Assembly: GCF_034008315.1 (NCBI RefSeq)
Contig: NZ_CP125377.1
Location: forward strand, 3,670,001 to 3,734,000
DNA: 64,000 nucleotides
DNA from: Pseudomonas sp. P8_241
GTDB taxonomy: Bacteria > Pseudomonadota > Gammaproteobacteria > Pseudomonadales > Pseudomonadaceae
Direction of reading: 5' to 3'
In this document: piece after piece, positions 51,780 through 63,205 of the stretch
Position numbering within the stretch: the first letter of the stretch is position 1
Layout: every line of letters begins with the position of its first letter
Program-made: the position numbers and the translations under genes
Notes under the pieces: generated by a model
The model's input: only the letters and a program-made list of their open reading frames with translations
The model's database searches: none
Told to the model about the DNA's origin: nothing

Positions 51780-53741
51780 ATGCCGACCTCGACACCCGCC
51801 TTTGCGCACCTGTTCGAACCCCTGGAGATTCGTGGCAAGCGCCTGAAAAACCGCATCATGTCCAGCGGGCATGACACCTCGATGCCGACCGACAATCTGG
51901 TCAATGAACAACTGATCGCCTATCACCGGGCGCGTGCGCAGGGCGGTGTCGGCCTGATCGTGTTGCAAGTGGCCGGCGTTCACGACAGTGCGCGCTATAC
52001 CTCCCACGTGCTGATGGCGACCGACGATGCGTGCATCGAGGGCTACCGCAAACTCGCACAAACCTGCCACGCCCACGGCACCGTGGTGTTGTCACAAGTG
52101 TTCCATCCGGGGCGGGAAATCATGGAGTCCAGCGACGGCTTGCTGGCGGTGGCCTACTCCGCTTCGACGGTGCCTAACGAGCGGTTCCGCGTAATGCCCC
52201 GCGCACTCGACCAGACGATGATCGATGAGATCGTCGCCGGTTACGCCGCCGCTGCCCGGCGCTTGCATCAGGCCGGGATCGACGGCGTCGAAGTCGTGGC
52301 CAGCCATGGTTATTTGCCGGCGCAATTCATCAATCCCCGGGTCAACCGTCGCACCGATGGCTACAACGGCGAGCTGGAACAGCGCCTGCGTTTTCTGCGA
52401 GAAATCATTGCTGCGGTGCGTGCAGCCACCGACGAGCAGTTCATCATCGGCCTGCGCATTTGCGCCGACGAGCGCGACCCGGAGGGCCTGACCGAAGACG
52501 AATCTCTGGCCGCCGTCAAACGGCTGCAATCGCAGCTGGATTACGTGCACATCGTCGCCGGCACGTCGGCATCGCTCGGAGGCGCGGTGCATATCGTGCC
52601 GCCGATGGCGATTGAAGCGGCGTACCTGGCCAAGGAAGCCGGGACGTTCAAGGCCAGTTTGGACATCCCGCTGTTCGTCACCGGGCGCATCAACCAGCCC
52701 CAGGAAGCGGAACTGATTCTGGCTCGGGGCCAGGCCGATGTGTGCGGCATGACCCGAGCCTTGATTTGCGACCCGCAAATGCCGAACAAGACCGACACCG
52801 GTCGTGCCGAAGACGTACGTGCATGCATTGCCTGCAATCAGGCGTGCATCGGACACTTTCACAAGGGCTTGCCGATTTCCTGCATCCAGCACCCGGAAAC
52901 CGGGCGTGAGCTGATTTTCAGTGAACGCAAACCGACGCCGCATCGCAAGCGCATCATGATCGCCGGCGGCGGCCCGGCGGGTATGAAAGCCGCTGCCGTC
53001 GCCGCCCAGCGAGGGCATGAAGTGACACTCTACGAAGCCAGTTCACAACTCGGCGGTCAGGTGTTGCTCGCACAGTTGCTGCCTCGACGCAGCGAGTTCG
53101 GTGGCGCCAGTACCAACCTGCAAAGGGAGATGGAATTGGCCGGCGTGCGTGTCATCCGCAATACCCGTGTTGATCGAGCGTTGGTAGAAAGAGAAAAACC
53201 CGACGTGGTGATTGTCGCGACTGGCGCCGAGCCCTACTGGCCGGCGTTCGAACGGGGCGGCGAATTGCAGGTGGTGGATGCCTGGCAGGTGTTGCGCGAT
53301 GAAGTGCAGATCGGCCGTTCAGTGGTCGTCGTCGACTGGCGCTGCGACTGGATCGGCCCCGGCATCGCCGAACGTCTGATCCGCGCCGGGCATCAGGTGC
53401 AACTGGCGGTCAACGGCACCCATTGCGGGGAAAACCTGCCGCTGTACGTACGCGATCAACTGGCCGGCGAGCTGCATAAACTGGGTGTGCCAATCACGCC
53501 CTATGCGCGGTTGTATGGCTGCGATGACAACACCGTCTACCTGCAACACACCGCCAGCGGCGAACCGATGCTGATGGAAAACATCGACACGCTGGTGTTG
53601 TGCCAGGGCCATCAACCGGTGGATACCCTGGGCGAAGAGTTGCAAGGGTTGGTGGAATTTCGTCGCATCGGCGATTGCCTGGCACCGCGCACCGCTGAAG
53701 AAGCAATCTATGAAGGTTTGAAAGTCGCCTGGGCGCTTTAA
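51780..53741 (+). CDS. NADH:flavin oxidoreductase with 4Fe-4S cluster (2,4-dienoyl-CoA reductase / DgcA-like)
   Basis: Old-yellow-enzyme plus pyridine-nucleotide-disulfide reductase fusion of 653 residues. Residues ~1-345 are the FMN TIM barrel; Cys349, Cys352, Cys356 and Cys368 form the C-x2-C-x3-C-x11-C cluster site; from ~380 a Rossmann domain begins (I-A-G-G-G-P-A-G-M-K-A-A) that binds FAD and NADH. Similar architecture is found in dienoyl-CoA reductase, trimethylamine dehydrogenase and DgcA-type demethylases of methylated amines. Given the choline/polyamine-like neighbours, a methylamine or betaine demethylase is plausible, but not provable here. AGGAG lies 9-10 bases before the ATG; an upstream open frame overlaps a REP and is rejected. 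Confidence 0.87.
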   Translation: MPTSTPAFAHLFEPLEIRGKRLKNRIMSSGHDTSMPTDNLVNEQLIAYHRARAQGGVGLIVLQVAGVHDSARYTSHVLMATDDACIEGYRKLAQTCHAHGTVVLSQVFHPGREIMESSDGLLAVAYSASTVPNERFRVMPRALDQTMIDEIVAGYAAAARRLHQAGIDGVEVVASHGYLPAQFINPRVNRRTDGYNGELEQRLRFLREIIAAVRAATDEQFIIGLRICADERDPEGLTEDESLAAVKRLQSQLDYVHIVAGTSASLGGAVHIVPPMAIEAAYLAKEAGTFKASLDIPLFVTGRINQPQEAELILARGQADVCGMTRALICDPQMPNKTDTGRAEDVRACIACNQACIGHFHKGLPISCIQHPETGRELIFSERKPTPHRKRIMIAGGGPAGMKAAAVAAQRGHEVTLYEASSQLGGQVLLAQLLPRRSEFGGASTNLQREMELAGVRVIRNTRVDRALVEREKPDVVIVATGAEPYWPAFERGGELQVVDAWQVLRDEVQIGRSVVVVDWRCDWIGPGIAERLIRAGHQVQLAVNGTHCGENLPLYVRDQLAGELHKLGVPITPYARLYGCDDNTVYLQHTASGEPMLMENIDTLVLCQGHQPVDTLGEELQGLVEFRRIGDCLAPRTAEEAIYEGLKVAWAL

Positions 53742-53782
53742 GGCTGTTTATACTCCGGGGCTTTCACGGCTAACACCGCCCC

Positions 53783-53871
53783 TGTAGGAGCGAGTCTGCT
53801 CGCGATAGCGTCAGTACATTCAACATCAATGTTGGCTGACCCACCGCATCGCGAGCAGGCTCGCTCCTACA
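53783..53871. repeat. REP pair
   Basis: Inverted copies TGTAGGAGCGAGTCTGCTCGCGA and TCGCGAGCAGGCTCGCTCCTACA between the oxidoreductase and the XRE-cupin gene; the centre contains a small CAACAT/ATGTTG palindrome. Confidence 0.85.
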
Positions 53872-53906
53872 GGGGATGCGATCCTCTTCCCGGTTCGGAA
53901 TTTTCC

Positions 53907-54503
53907 ATGAGCAACAACAGCAAGACACCCCCCGCAACCGGCAGCGCCGAACCGCATTTCCTCGGCACGCGCATTCGCGGCCTGCGCAAGCGCCGGGGCA
54001 TGACCCTGGTCGAACTGGCGCAGCAGAGCGAACTCACCGCTGGCTATATCAGCCAGCTGGAACGCAACCTGGCGTATCCGTCGATCCCCGCGCTGTTCAA
54101 CATCGCCAGAAGCCTGGGCGTGACCATCCAATGGTTTTTCGCCAGCGAAGCCGTCACCGCTCCCGAGGACGACGGCATCGTGGTGCGCAAGAACAGTCGC
54201 CTGAACGTGCATTACGAAGACGGCATCGTCGACCAGTTGCTGACCCCGCAAGCCAACCGCCAACTGGAAATGCTTCACTCGCGATTTCCGCCGGGCACCT
54301 ACAGCCAGCAAAGCTACAGCCATGACGGTGAAGAAGCCGGTTACCTGCTCTCGGGGAGTTTCGAGCTGTGGGTCGGCGAACGGTATTTCCAGCTCAATGA
54401 AGGCGACAGCTTCAGCTTCTCCAGCCAGCAACCGCACCGTTACGGCAACCCTGGCGACGTCGATGCGGTGGTGATCTGGGTGATCACGCCGCCAACCTTT
54501 TAA
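53907..54503 (+). CDS. XRE-family regulator with cupin domain (PuuR/PauR-like)
   Basis: Transcriptional regulator of 198 residues. An N-terminal HTH_3 domain (residues ~22-78; L-R-K-R-R-G-M-T-L-V-E-L-A, G-Y-I-S-Q-L-E-R) is joined to a C-terminal cupin (Y-S-H-D-G-E-E-A-G-Y-L-L-S-G-S-F-E and F-S-S-Q-Q-P-H-R) that senses a small ligand. This architecture is that of PuuR and the Pseudomonas PauR, repressors of polyamine catabolism. A glutamine-synthetase-like ligase and polyamine-type binding protein lie close by, so it is the best candidate regulator for them. It overlaps the convergent AraC gene by 4 bases at the 3' ends. Confidence 0.85.
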   Translation: MSNNSKTPPATGSAEPHFLGTRIRGLRKRRGMTLVELAQQSELTAGYISQLERNLAYPSIPALFNIARSLGVTIQWFFASEAVTAPEDDGIVVRKNSRLNVHYEDGIVDQLLTPQANRQLEMLHSRFPPGTYSQQSYSHDGEEAGYLLSGSFELWVGERYFQLNEGDSFSFSSQQPHRYGNPGDVDAVVIWVITPPTF

Positions 54504-55432
54504 CGCCGACCACGACCGCTGGGCCCAGTGGCACTCGCACGCTTGAGCGTATCGCTCGGCAACTCGTTGAACAAGGCGCGGTAGCTGCTGGAAAACCGGC
54601 CCAAATGCCAGAACGACCAATGCATGGCCACTTCGGCCACCGTGGTTTGCGTCGGCGTGCGGCTGAGCAGTTCGCGGCGGGCACTGTTGAGCCGGCGCAA
54701 GCGCAACCATTGGGTCGGCGCCATGCCGGCGTAGGTCTTGAAGGCGTGCTGCAGCTGACGCAGTGAAACTCCGGCAACCTGTGACAGCTCCAGCAGGTTG
54801 AGGTGTTCTTCCGGCGTGTCCGCCGCCCATTCCCCTACCCGTTTCATGATCGCCCGCTCCCCGGCGCGGCGTTGCAAGGCACCCTGGTCGAGACACACGC
54901 AGGCGTTGTCGAGAATGAACAGACAATCGTCCAGCAATTGCTGGGTCAGGGCTTCGCGACTCAGCGGATCGAACGTCTGCGAAAGGCGCGTCAGCGTGCC
55001 GCTGAGCCAGCGACTGAACAGCGCATTCTGCTGGGAATTGAGCGGTGCCATGAACAGACCTTCGAGCCGGGCGACATCCAGGCTGTGGCGCTGGACAAAC
55101 TCGGGGCCGAACACCACGGCGATTTCCTGGTAGTTCTCCGGGGTGATCCAGATGTTGCGGCTTTCGCCATTCAACACGTACAGCGCGTTGTCGCTGCGAT
55201 CGAAACAGAACGCCAGCGAACCCTGGGGCGCGCTGAAATTCTGCTCGACCCGGGTGTTCATCGACTCCTCGTAAATCTCCACGCCCTGAAGATCCAGATA
55301 ACGCACCAGGCCCGCGAAATGCCCCGGCGACATCTGCTGGTATTGCTGCACCCAGCCGGGCGTAGCGCGGATTTGCTCGGCAACATCGGCGGTGCTGAAC
55401 GCTTGGACCTGGAGGGAAGTTGAACCTGTCAT
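54500..55432 (-). CDS. AraC-family transcriptional regulator
   Basis: Regulator of 310 residues with a C-terminal double HTH (residues ~205-300; L-S-Q-V-A-G-V-S-L-R-Q-L-Q-H-A-F-K and T-V-A-E-V-A-M-H-W-S-F-W-H-L-G-R-F-S-S-S-Y). The N-terminal ~190 residues show no cupin motif and resemble AraC-binding-like domains of regulators such as EutR. It is divergent from the glutamine-synthetase-like gene, sharing a 162-base spacer with a symmetrical NtrC-like site, so it probably controls that module. No upstream start competes strongly. Confidence 0.85.
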   Translation of the reverse strand: MTGSTSLQVQAFSTADVAEQIRATPGWVQQYQQMSPGHFAGLVRYLDLQGVEIYEESMNTRVEQNFSAPQGSLAFCFDRSDNALYVLNGESRNIWITPENYQEIAVVFGPEFVQRHSLDVARLEGLFMAPLNSQQNALFSRWLSGTLTRLSQTFDPLSREALTQQLLDDCLFILDNACVCLDQGALQRRAGERAIMKRVGEWAADTPEEHLNLLELSQVAGVSLRQLQHAFKTYAGMAPTQWLRLRRLNSARRELLSRTPTQTTVAEVAMHWSFWHLGRFSSSYRALFNELPSDTLKRASATGPSGRGRR

Positions 55433-55445
55433 GAGGCGACCTTAC

Positions 55446-55460
55446 GCACTCTTTTGGTGC
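55446..55460. promoter_or_regulatory. NtrC-like site upstream of the glutamine-synthetase-like gene
   Basis: GCACTCTTTTGGTGC resembles the NtrC consensus (GCAC-N7-GTGC, here with TTTTGG), extended to CGCAC-N7-GTGCG at 55445-55461. No sigma-54 -24/-12 element was found nearby, so the call is tentative. Confidence 0.4.
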
Positions 55461-55594
55461 GCTTTGTGCTGCTTAAAGTGGATAGATGGAACCGCACGGC
55501 TCGCACAAGATAGTCGTCAACGCGCTACAGGGGAAGTGTCCGGCGGATGAAACCGGTCTCTCCTGGCGTTAATAAAACCAATAACGAGGTCTTT

Positions 55595-56953
55595 ATGAAT
55601 GTCCCTTTCGATCAGCTGTTCACTTGGCTGAAAGATCACAAGATTACCGAAGTCGAGTGCGTCGTCAGCGATCTGACCGGCATTGCACGCGGCAAAATTG
55701 CACCGACCAACAAGTTCCTGCATGAGCGAGGCATGCGCCTGCCGGAAAGTGTCCTTCTGCAAACGGTAACCGGGGACTTTGTCGACGACGACATCTACTA
55801 CGACCTGCTCGACCCGGCCGACATCGACATGGTCTGCAAGCCGGACGCCGACGCTGTGTACGTGGTGCCATGGGCCATCGAGCCGACCGCCATCGTGATC
55901 CACGACACCTTCGACAAATTCGGCAACCCGATCGAACTGTCGCCGCGCAACGTGCTCAAGAAAGTCCTGCAGTTGTACACCGACAAGGGCTGGCGTCCGA
56001 TTGTTGCGCCGGAAATGGAGTTCTACCTGACCCAGCGCTGCGAAGACCCGGACTTGCCGCTCAAGGCACCCATGGGCCGTTCGGGCCGTGCCGAAAGCGG
56101 TCGTCAGTCGTTCTCCATCGACGCCGCGAACGAATTCGATCCGCTGTTCGAAGACGTCTACGACTGGTGCGAACTGCAAGGCCTGGACCTGGACACGCTG
56201 ATCCACGAAGACGGCCCGGCACAGATGGAAATCAACTTCCGTCATGGCAATGCCCTGGACCTGGCCGACCAGATCACCGTGTTCAAACGCACCATGCGTG
56301 AAGCGGCGCTCAAGCACAACGTGGCGGCCACCTTCATGGCCAAGCCGGTCGGCGATGAGCCGGGCAGCGCCATGCACATTCACCAGAGCGTGGTGGACAT
56401 CGCCACCGGCCAGCCGATCTTCGCCGATGCCGCTGGCAACATGAGCGAACTGTTCCTGCATCACATCGGCGGTTTGCAGAAGTACATCCCGAAAGTGCTG
56501 CCGATGTTCGCGCCGAACGTCAACTCGTTCCGCCGCTTCCTGCCGGACACTTCGGCACCGGTAAACGTCGAGTGGGGCGAAGAAAACCGCACCGTCGGCC
56601 TGCGCGTACCGACGTCCAGCCCGGACGCCATGCGCGTGGAAAACCGCCTGCCGGGCGCCGACGCGAACCCGTACCTGGCCATTGCCGCCAGTCTGTTGTG
56701 CGGTTACCTCGGCATGGTCGAGCGCATCGAACCGAGTGCTGCGGTCCAGGGCCGTGCCTATGAGCGTCGCAACCTGCGCCTGCCAATCACTATCGAAGAC
56801 GCGCTGACGCAAATGGAAGAGTGCAAAACCATTGGCCGTTACCTGGGCGACAAGTTCGTGCGTGGCTATGTCGCGGTCAAACGCGCCGAGCACGAGAACT
56901 TCAAGCGGGTGATCAGCTCCTGGGAGCGTGAGTTCCTGATGCTTAGCGTCTGA
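55595..56953 (+). CDS. Glutamine-synthetase-like gamma-glutamyl amine ligase (PuuA/PauA type)
   Basis: ATP-dependent ligase of 452 residues that would join glutamate to a polyamine or other amine, the first step of gamma-glutamyl amine catabolism. The beta-grasp N-terminus and catalytic domain motifs are present: E-M-E-F-Y-L metal ligands, G-P-A-Q-M-E-I-N-F, the ATP-binding F-M-A-K-P, H-I-H-Q-S and N-R-T-V-G-L-R-V-P. The length matches PuuA/PauA (~450) rather than GlnA (~469), and no regulatory adenylylation tyrosine motif was seen. GAGG lies 6 bases before the ATG. It is followed by a polyamine-binding-type protein and an FAD oxidase, forming a coherent module. Confidence 0.88.
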   Translation: MNVPFDQLFTWLKDHKITEVECVVSDLTGIARGKIAPTNKFLHERGMRLPESVLLQTVTGDFVDDDIYYDLLDPADIDMVCKPDADAVYVVPWAIEPTAIVIHDTFDKFGNPIELSPRNVLKKVLQLYTDKGWRPIVAPEMEFYLTQRCEDPDLPLKAPMGRSGRAESGRQSFSIDAANEFDPLFEDVYDWCELQGLDLDTLIHEDGPAQMEINFRHGNALDLADQITVFKRTMREAALKHNVAATFMAKPVGDEPGSAMHIHQSVVDIATGQPIFADAAGNMSELFLHHIGGLQKYIPKVLPMFAPNVNSFRRFLPDTSAPVNVEWGEENRTVGLRVPTSSPDAMRVENRLPGADANPYLAIAASLLCGYLGMVERIEPSAAVQGRAYERRNLRLPITIEDALTQMEECKTIGRYLGDKFVRGYVAVKRAEHENFKRVISSWEREFLMLSV

Positions 56954-56972
56954 CGACAGCACACACGCTCCC

Positions 56973-57058
56973 TGTAGGAGCCGGCTTGCTGGCGAAAGAC
57001 GTGGCGGGGTGTACCTGATACACCGCATTCCCCTTTCGCCAGCAAGCCGGCTCCTACA
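56973..57058. repeat. REP pair
   Basis: TGTAGGAGCCGGCTTGCTGGCGA and its inverted copy ending TCCTACA, between the ligase stop and the binding-protein start. Confidence 0.85.
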
Positions 57059-57092
57059 GTTCGGACAGAAAAAAATCGGGATAACCCAATAA

Positions 57093-59497
<2,405 letters not shown>

Positions 59498-59509
59498 CAG
59501 CCTTTACCC

Positions 59510-59588
59510 TGCAGGAGCTGGCTCGTCGGCGAAGGCGGTCTGCCTGACATACCGCACCGCCCGGTTCGCCAGCAAGCCGGCTCCTACA
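59510..59588. repeat. REP pair (diverged)
   Basis: TGCAGGAGCTGGCTCGTCGGCGAA and TTCGCCAGCAAGCCGGCTCCTACA, inverted around ~30 bases, between the amine oxidase and the pqi operon. The left arm has several changes. Confidence 0.75.
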
Positions 59589-59670
59589 CTTATTTCTATT
59601 TGCTCAATTGCGAACCACTTCTATATTGAGGAGGTGCTCTGAACTTCCTGCCTTCTGTTGAGCTTTGCCC

Positions 59671-60267
59671 ATGGCAACTACTGATCAGCTGATCATCTGC
59701 GAGCACTGCGATTGCGTGTATGAAAAAGTGTCGCTCGCCAAACATCAGAAAACCCTGTGCACGCGCTGCGGCGGCGTGCTTCAGCGCTATAACGGCCTGA
59801 CCGTGGAGCAGCGTCTGGCGCTGACGTTCACCGCTTTGATGCTCTGGGTCTTCGCCAATTTCTATCCCATCATGAGTATCAGCCTCAAGGGCCTGAAAAA
59901 CAGCGCGACCCTTTGGGACTCGGTATTGGCCCTGAGTCTGGGCCCCATTACCTTCATTGCCATGGTCGCCGCCATTGCGATGATCATCGCGCCGATCATT
60001 CAGTTGATGCTGCTGCTCTGGGTCCTGGGTTTCGCCCTCACCCAACGGCGCGCACCCGGTTTCAAATTCTGCATGCGCTGGCTGGAAAGCTTGAGGCCGT
60101 GGAGCATGCTCGAAGTCTGTCTGCTGGGCGCGATGGTCGCGGTGATCAAGCTCGCCGGGTTGCTCGACGTGCTGCCCGGCATCGGCCTGATTGCCCTGGC
60201 GATTCTGAGTCTGTTGATGATCCGCATCGCCGGGCGCGATATTCGTGAACTGTGGGACATCTTATGA
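59671..60267 (+). CDS. pqiA: PqiA-like inner-membrane protein, first half
   Basis: Membrane protein of 198 residues, part of the Pqi intermembrane lipid-transport system. The N-terminus has a rubredoxin-like zinc ribbon (C-E-H-C near residue 11-14 and C-T-R-C near 32-35) and then four hydrophobic helices. E. coli PqiA has two such ribbon-plus-membrane units in one ~417-residue chain; here each unit is a separate gene. The ATG at 59671 has no strong ribosome site (a TTG at 59665 is in frame); GAGGAGG at ~59628 is too far. Its stop overlaps the next start by 4 bases. Confidence 0.85.
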   Translation: MATTDQLIICEHCDCVYEKVSLAKHQKTLCTRCGGVLQRYNGLTVEQRLALTFTALMLWVFANFYPIMSISLKGLKNSATLWDSVLALSLGPITFIAMVAAIAMIIAPIIQLMLLLWVLGFALTQRRAPGFKFCMRWLESLRPWSMLEVCLLGAMVAVIKLAGLLDVLPGIGLIALAILSLLMIRIAGRDIRELWDIL

Positions 60268-60920
60268 GCAGGCCTCCGGTCGCCGACGAACTCAATCTTT
60301 GCCTGTGCCACAGTTGTGGCCTGGCCTGCGACGTCACTCATGCGCCCCACGAATGCGAACGCTGTGGCGCACCCTTGCACCGACGCAAAACCAATTCGTT
60401 GACCCGGACCTGGGCCTACATGATCGCGGCGCTGGTGTTTTACATCCCGGCCAATCTGTTGCCGGTGATGAACACCAAAATGGTCGGCAGCGGCGCCGAC
60501 AGCACGATCATGAGTGGCGTCCTGGAGTTCTGGGAAGCAGGCGCCTGGGACATCGCCCTGATCATTTTTATCGCCAGTATCGCGGTGCCCGGCGTCAAGT
60601 TCGTCGCCCTCACGTTGCTGCTGGTGAGCGTGCAACGCGAAAGCGCATGGGCGCGCAGGGAGCGCTCGACGCTGTACCGTTTCGTCGAAGTCATCGGCTA
60701 CTGGTCGATGCTCGATGTGATCGTGGTCGCGCTGGTGGCCTCGCTGGTGAAGTTTCAAGCCCTGGCCGACATCGAGCCGCGTCCGGGCATTTTGTTCTTT
60801 GGTCTGGTGGTGGTGTTCACCATGCTGTCGGCGATGAGTTTCGACCCGCGCCTGATTTGGGATAAAGAGCAGCAGGACCCACAAACTGAGGAGGTCAAGG
60901 ATGCAGTCGCAAACCACTAA
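60264..60920 (+). CDS. pqiA: PqiA-like inner-membrane protein, second half
   Basis: Membrane protein of 218 residues with its own zinc ribbon (C-H-S-C near 17-20 and C-E-R-C near 34-37) and four hydrophobic helices, of which Y-I-P-A-N-L-L-P-V-M is the family signature. It corresponds to the C-terminal half of E. coli PqiA. Translation is coupled to the first half by an ATGA overlap, and the gene overlaps pqiB by 20 bases, so the four genes are one operon. The start could also be a GTG at 60252. Confidence 0.85.
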   Translation: MSRPPVADELNLCLCHSCGLACDVTHAPHECERCGAPLHRRKTNSLTRTWAYMIAALVFYIPANLLPVMNTKMVGSGADSTIMSGVLEFWEAGAWDIALIIFIASIAVPGVKFVALTLLLVSVQRESAWARRERSTLYRFVEVIGYWSMLDVIVVALVASLVKFQALADIEPRPGILFFGLVVVFTMLSAMSFDPRLIWDKEQQDPQTEEVKDAVANH

Positions 60921-62580
60921 CGAGCCACAAGCTCCAGGGCAGGCCCCGATCAAGACGGGCGGCCGGTTCAGCTTTTCGCTGGTCTGGATCGTGCCGATTG
61001 TCGCGGTGCTGGTGGGGATTTCGCTGGTGGTTCACAGCATTCTGCAAGAAGGCCCCACCATTGTGGTGAACTTCAAGACCGGTAGCGGCCTGACCGCCAA
61101 CAAGACCGAGGTCAAGTACCGCAACGTGGTGATCGGCCATGTCACGGACGTGGACCTGAGCAACGACCAGAAAAGCGTAAACGCCACCATCAAGTTGTCC
61201 AAGCAGGCGGAGAGCTTCACCCGCGAAGACTCACAGTTCTGGGTGGTCCGGCCGCGCATCGGGGCTGGCGGCGTCTCGGGTATCGATACGTTGCTGTCCG
61301 GCGATTACATTGGTGCCGACATCGGCCAGGCCAATGGCCGCTCGAAGCACTTTCAGGGTCTGGAAAACCCGCCGCCGATTACCTATGGCGAACCGGGCAA
61401 GCGTTTCACCTTGATCACTCAGGATCTGGGGTCGCTGGATATCGGCTCCCCGGTTTATTTCCGCAAGATCCCGGTCGGCCAGGTCGTGGCGTACGCCCTT
61501 GACCCGGACGGTAAAGGCGTGAACATCGAGTTGTTCATCCACTCGCCGCACGACAAGTACGTCACCGAAAACACCCGGTTCTGGAACGCCAGCGGGATTG
61601 ACGTCAACGTCGGCGCCAACGGTTTCGCGGTCAAGACCGAATCGCTGTCAGCCATACTGGTCGGCGGCATTGCGTTCCGTGCGCCGGACTACAGCCCCAA
61701 CGATAAACCTGCTGCCGCCGAATACGCCTACGAACTGTTCGACGACCAACAAACTGCCCTCGCCCCGCCCAATGGCAAGCCGCAGTACATGTCCATGCGC
61801 TTCGAACAGGCCCTGCGCGGACTCAAGGTCGATGCGCCGGTGGAATTCTTGGGCATCGAGATCGGCAAAGTGGTGTCGATCAACCTGGATTTCGACGCCA
61901 AGAAACGCACCTTCCCGGTCAATGTCGGCATTGTGATCTACCCGCAACGCCTGGGGCAGGCCCATGTCAAAATGCTCAAGGCGCTCAATCATGACCCGAG
62001 CGACGAAGCCGGTGCGGTGCGTTTGATCGGCTCATTTATCGAGAACGGCCTGCGTGCCCAGGCCCGTACCGGCAATTTCCTGACCGGCCAGCTCTACATC
62101 TCCATGGATTTCTATCCAAAAGCCGAGAAAGTTGCTTTCGATGCCAATGCGCGCCCGATCATGGTCCCGACCGTGCCGGGCAGCCTCGAGCAATTGCAGG
62201 AAAAACTCGAAGCCATGGTCGACAAGCTCAACAAGCTGCCCGTGGAGCGCATTGCCGGCAATCTCGATGGCAACCTCGTGGAACTGCGCAAAGGCCTGGT
62301 GCAATTCAACGCCAAGACGCTGCCTAACGTGTCAACCACTCTGGCTGACCTGAGCAAAACCCTGGATTCGGCCAATACCACCCTGCAATCGGCCAACTCG
62401 ACCCTGGCCGAGGATTCTCCGCAGCGGGAAAAACTGGGCGAGACCCTGGATGAACTGGGACGCACATCGAGATCCTTGCGCGACCTTTCGGATTACCTGG
62501 GCCGGCATCCGGAATCGCTGCTGCGCGGCCGTCCCGACAATGCCGCACCGATGGACCTTAAAGGGCCTCCGCGCAATTGA
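60901..62580 (+). CDS. pqiB: PqiB, MCE-domain intermembrane transport protein
   Basis: Membrane-anchored periplasmic protein of 559 residues. One N-terminal helix (~residues 22-42) precedes three MCE domains (~50-140, ~165-255, ~290-400, each opening with F-x-T-G/-D-L-G/-F-E-x-A type strands) and a C-terminal helical, needle-forming region with repeated S-T-L/L-A-D-L heptads. It bridges inner and outer membranes to move lipids. Length and domain order match PqiB. It is followed by pqiC after 17 bases. Confidence 0.9.
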   Translation: MQSQTTNEPQAPGQAPIKTGGRFSFSLVWIVPIVAVLVGISLVVHSILQEGPTIVVNFKTGSGLTANKTEVKYRNVVIGHVTDVDLSNDQKSVNATIKLSKQAESFTREDSQFWVVRPRIGAGGVSGIDTLLSGDYIGADIGQANGRSKHFQGLENPPPITYGEPGKRFTLITQDLGSLDIGSPVYFRKIPVGQVVAYALDPDGKGVNIELFIHSPHDKYVTENTRFWNASGIDVNVGANGFAVKTESLSAILVGGIAFRAPDYSPNDKPAAAEYAYELFDDQQTALAPPNGKPQYMSMRFEQALRGLKVDAPVEFLGIEIGKVVSINLDFDAKKRTFPVNVGIVIYPQRLGQAHVKMLKALNHDPSDEAGAVRLIGSFIENGLRAQARTGNFLTGQLYISMDFYPKAEKVAFDANARPIMVPTVPGSLEQLQEKLEAMVDKLNKLPVERIAGNLDGNLVELRKGLVQFNAKTLPNVSTTLADLSKTLDSANTTLQSANSTLAEDSPQREKLGETLDELGRTSRSLRDLSDYLGRHPESLLRGRPDNAAPMDLKGPPRN

Positions 62581-62597
62581 ATAAAGGAGCAACAACC

Positions 62598-63155
62598 ATG
62601 GTTTTTCCGCTGAAGCTCACATTGGTCGCTGCGTTGGTACTGCTTGCCGCTTGCCGCAGTGACCCGATTCAGTTCCACACCCTGACCCCGGCGCAACCGG
62701 GTGTTCACTCCAAAAGCGCCGGGATTATCCAGATTGACACCCTGACCGTGCCGCCACAGGTCGATCGTCCGCAGATCGTCATTCGCGAGGGTGACAGCGG
62801 ACTGGCGATTCTGGAAACCCAGTGGTGGGGTTCCAACCTCGTCGACGAATTGCGCAGCGCGTTGATCGATCAATTGACCAACAGCAATGCCCATAACCGG
62901 CAATCGGTACGGATCCACGTACAGCGTTTTGACTCCGTGCCGGGGCAATACGCGCTGATGGACGTCAAATGGCGTCTGCGCAGCGGCGGTGAAGCCGATG
63001 CCGTACGGATCATCTGCCGCAGCACCCTGAAAACGCCGTCCGGGCCTAGCATTGATGACCTGGTACTCGCACAGCAGAAAAACGTCAAGCGCCTGGCTGA
63101 GTTGATCAACCAAGCATCGGCAGGCATACAAAAAGGCTGTCCTGCATCGCAATGA
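62598..63155 (+). CDS. pqiC: PqiC, outer-membrane lipoprotein partner
   Basis: Lipoprotein of 185 residues with a signal peptide ending in the lipobox L-L-A-A-C (Cys ~17). The mature part matches the ABC-type transport auxiliary lipoprotein (PqiC/LptC-like) family and should sit in the outer membrane as the receiver for PqiB. AAAGGAGC lies upstream of the ATG at 62598; an in-frame TTG at 62577 is rejected because it overlaps the pqiB stop and pushes the signal peptide inward. It is the last gene of the pqi operon. Confidence 0.85.
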   Translation: MVFPLKLTLVAALVLLAACRSDPIQFHTLTPAQPGVHSKSAGIIQIDTLTVPPQVDRPQIVIREGDSGLAILETQWWGSNLVDELRSALIDQLTNSNAHNRQSVRIHVQRFDSVPGQYALMDVKWRLRSGGEADAVRIICRSTLKTPSGPSIDDLVLAQQKNVKRLAELINQASAGIQKGCPASQ

Positions 63156-63174
63156 TTTGACGATTTTTTCTAAA

Positions 63175-63196
63175 GGGCGGTTGAAATTAGCCGCCC
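63175..63196 (+). terminator. Weak hairpin after the pqi operon
   Basis: GGGCGG and CCGCCC separated by 10 bases, 20 bases after the pqiC stop; a T-rich tract lies just before it. A tentative terminator. Confidence 0.4.
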
Positions 63197-63205
63197 CTCA
63201 AACAT

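Noticed and set aside
55500..55595. A sigma-54 promoter for the amine ligase
   Set aside because: No GG-N10-GC element could be found between the NtrC-like site and the start codon.
55517..57028. 503-codon minus-strand frame opposite the amine ligase
   Set aside because: It runs through a REP pair and mirrors the ligase; the plus-strand gene has complete catalytic motifs.
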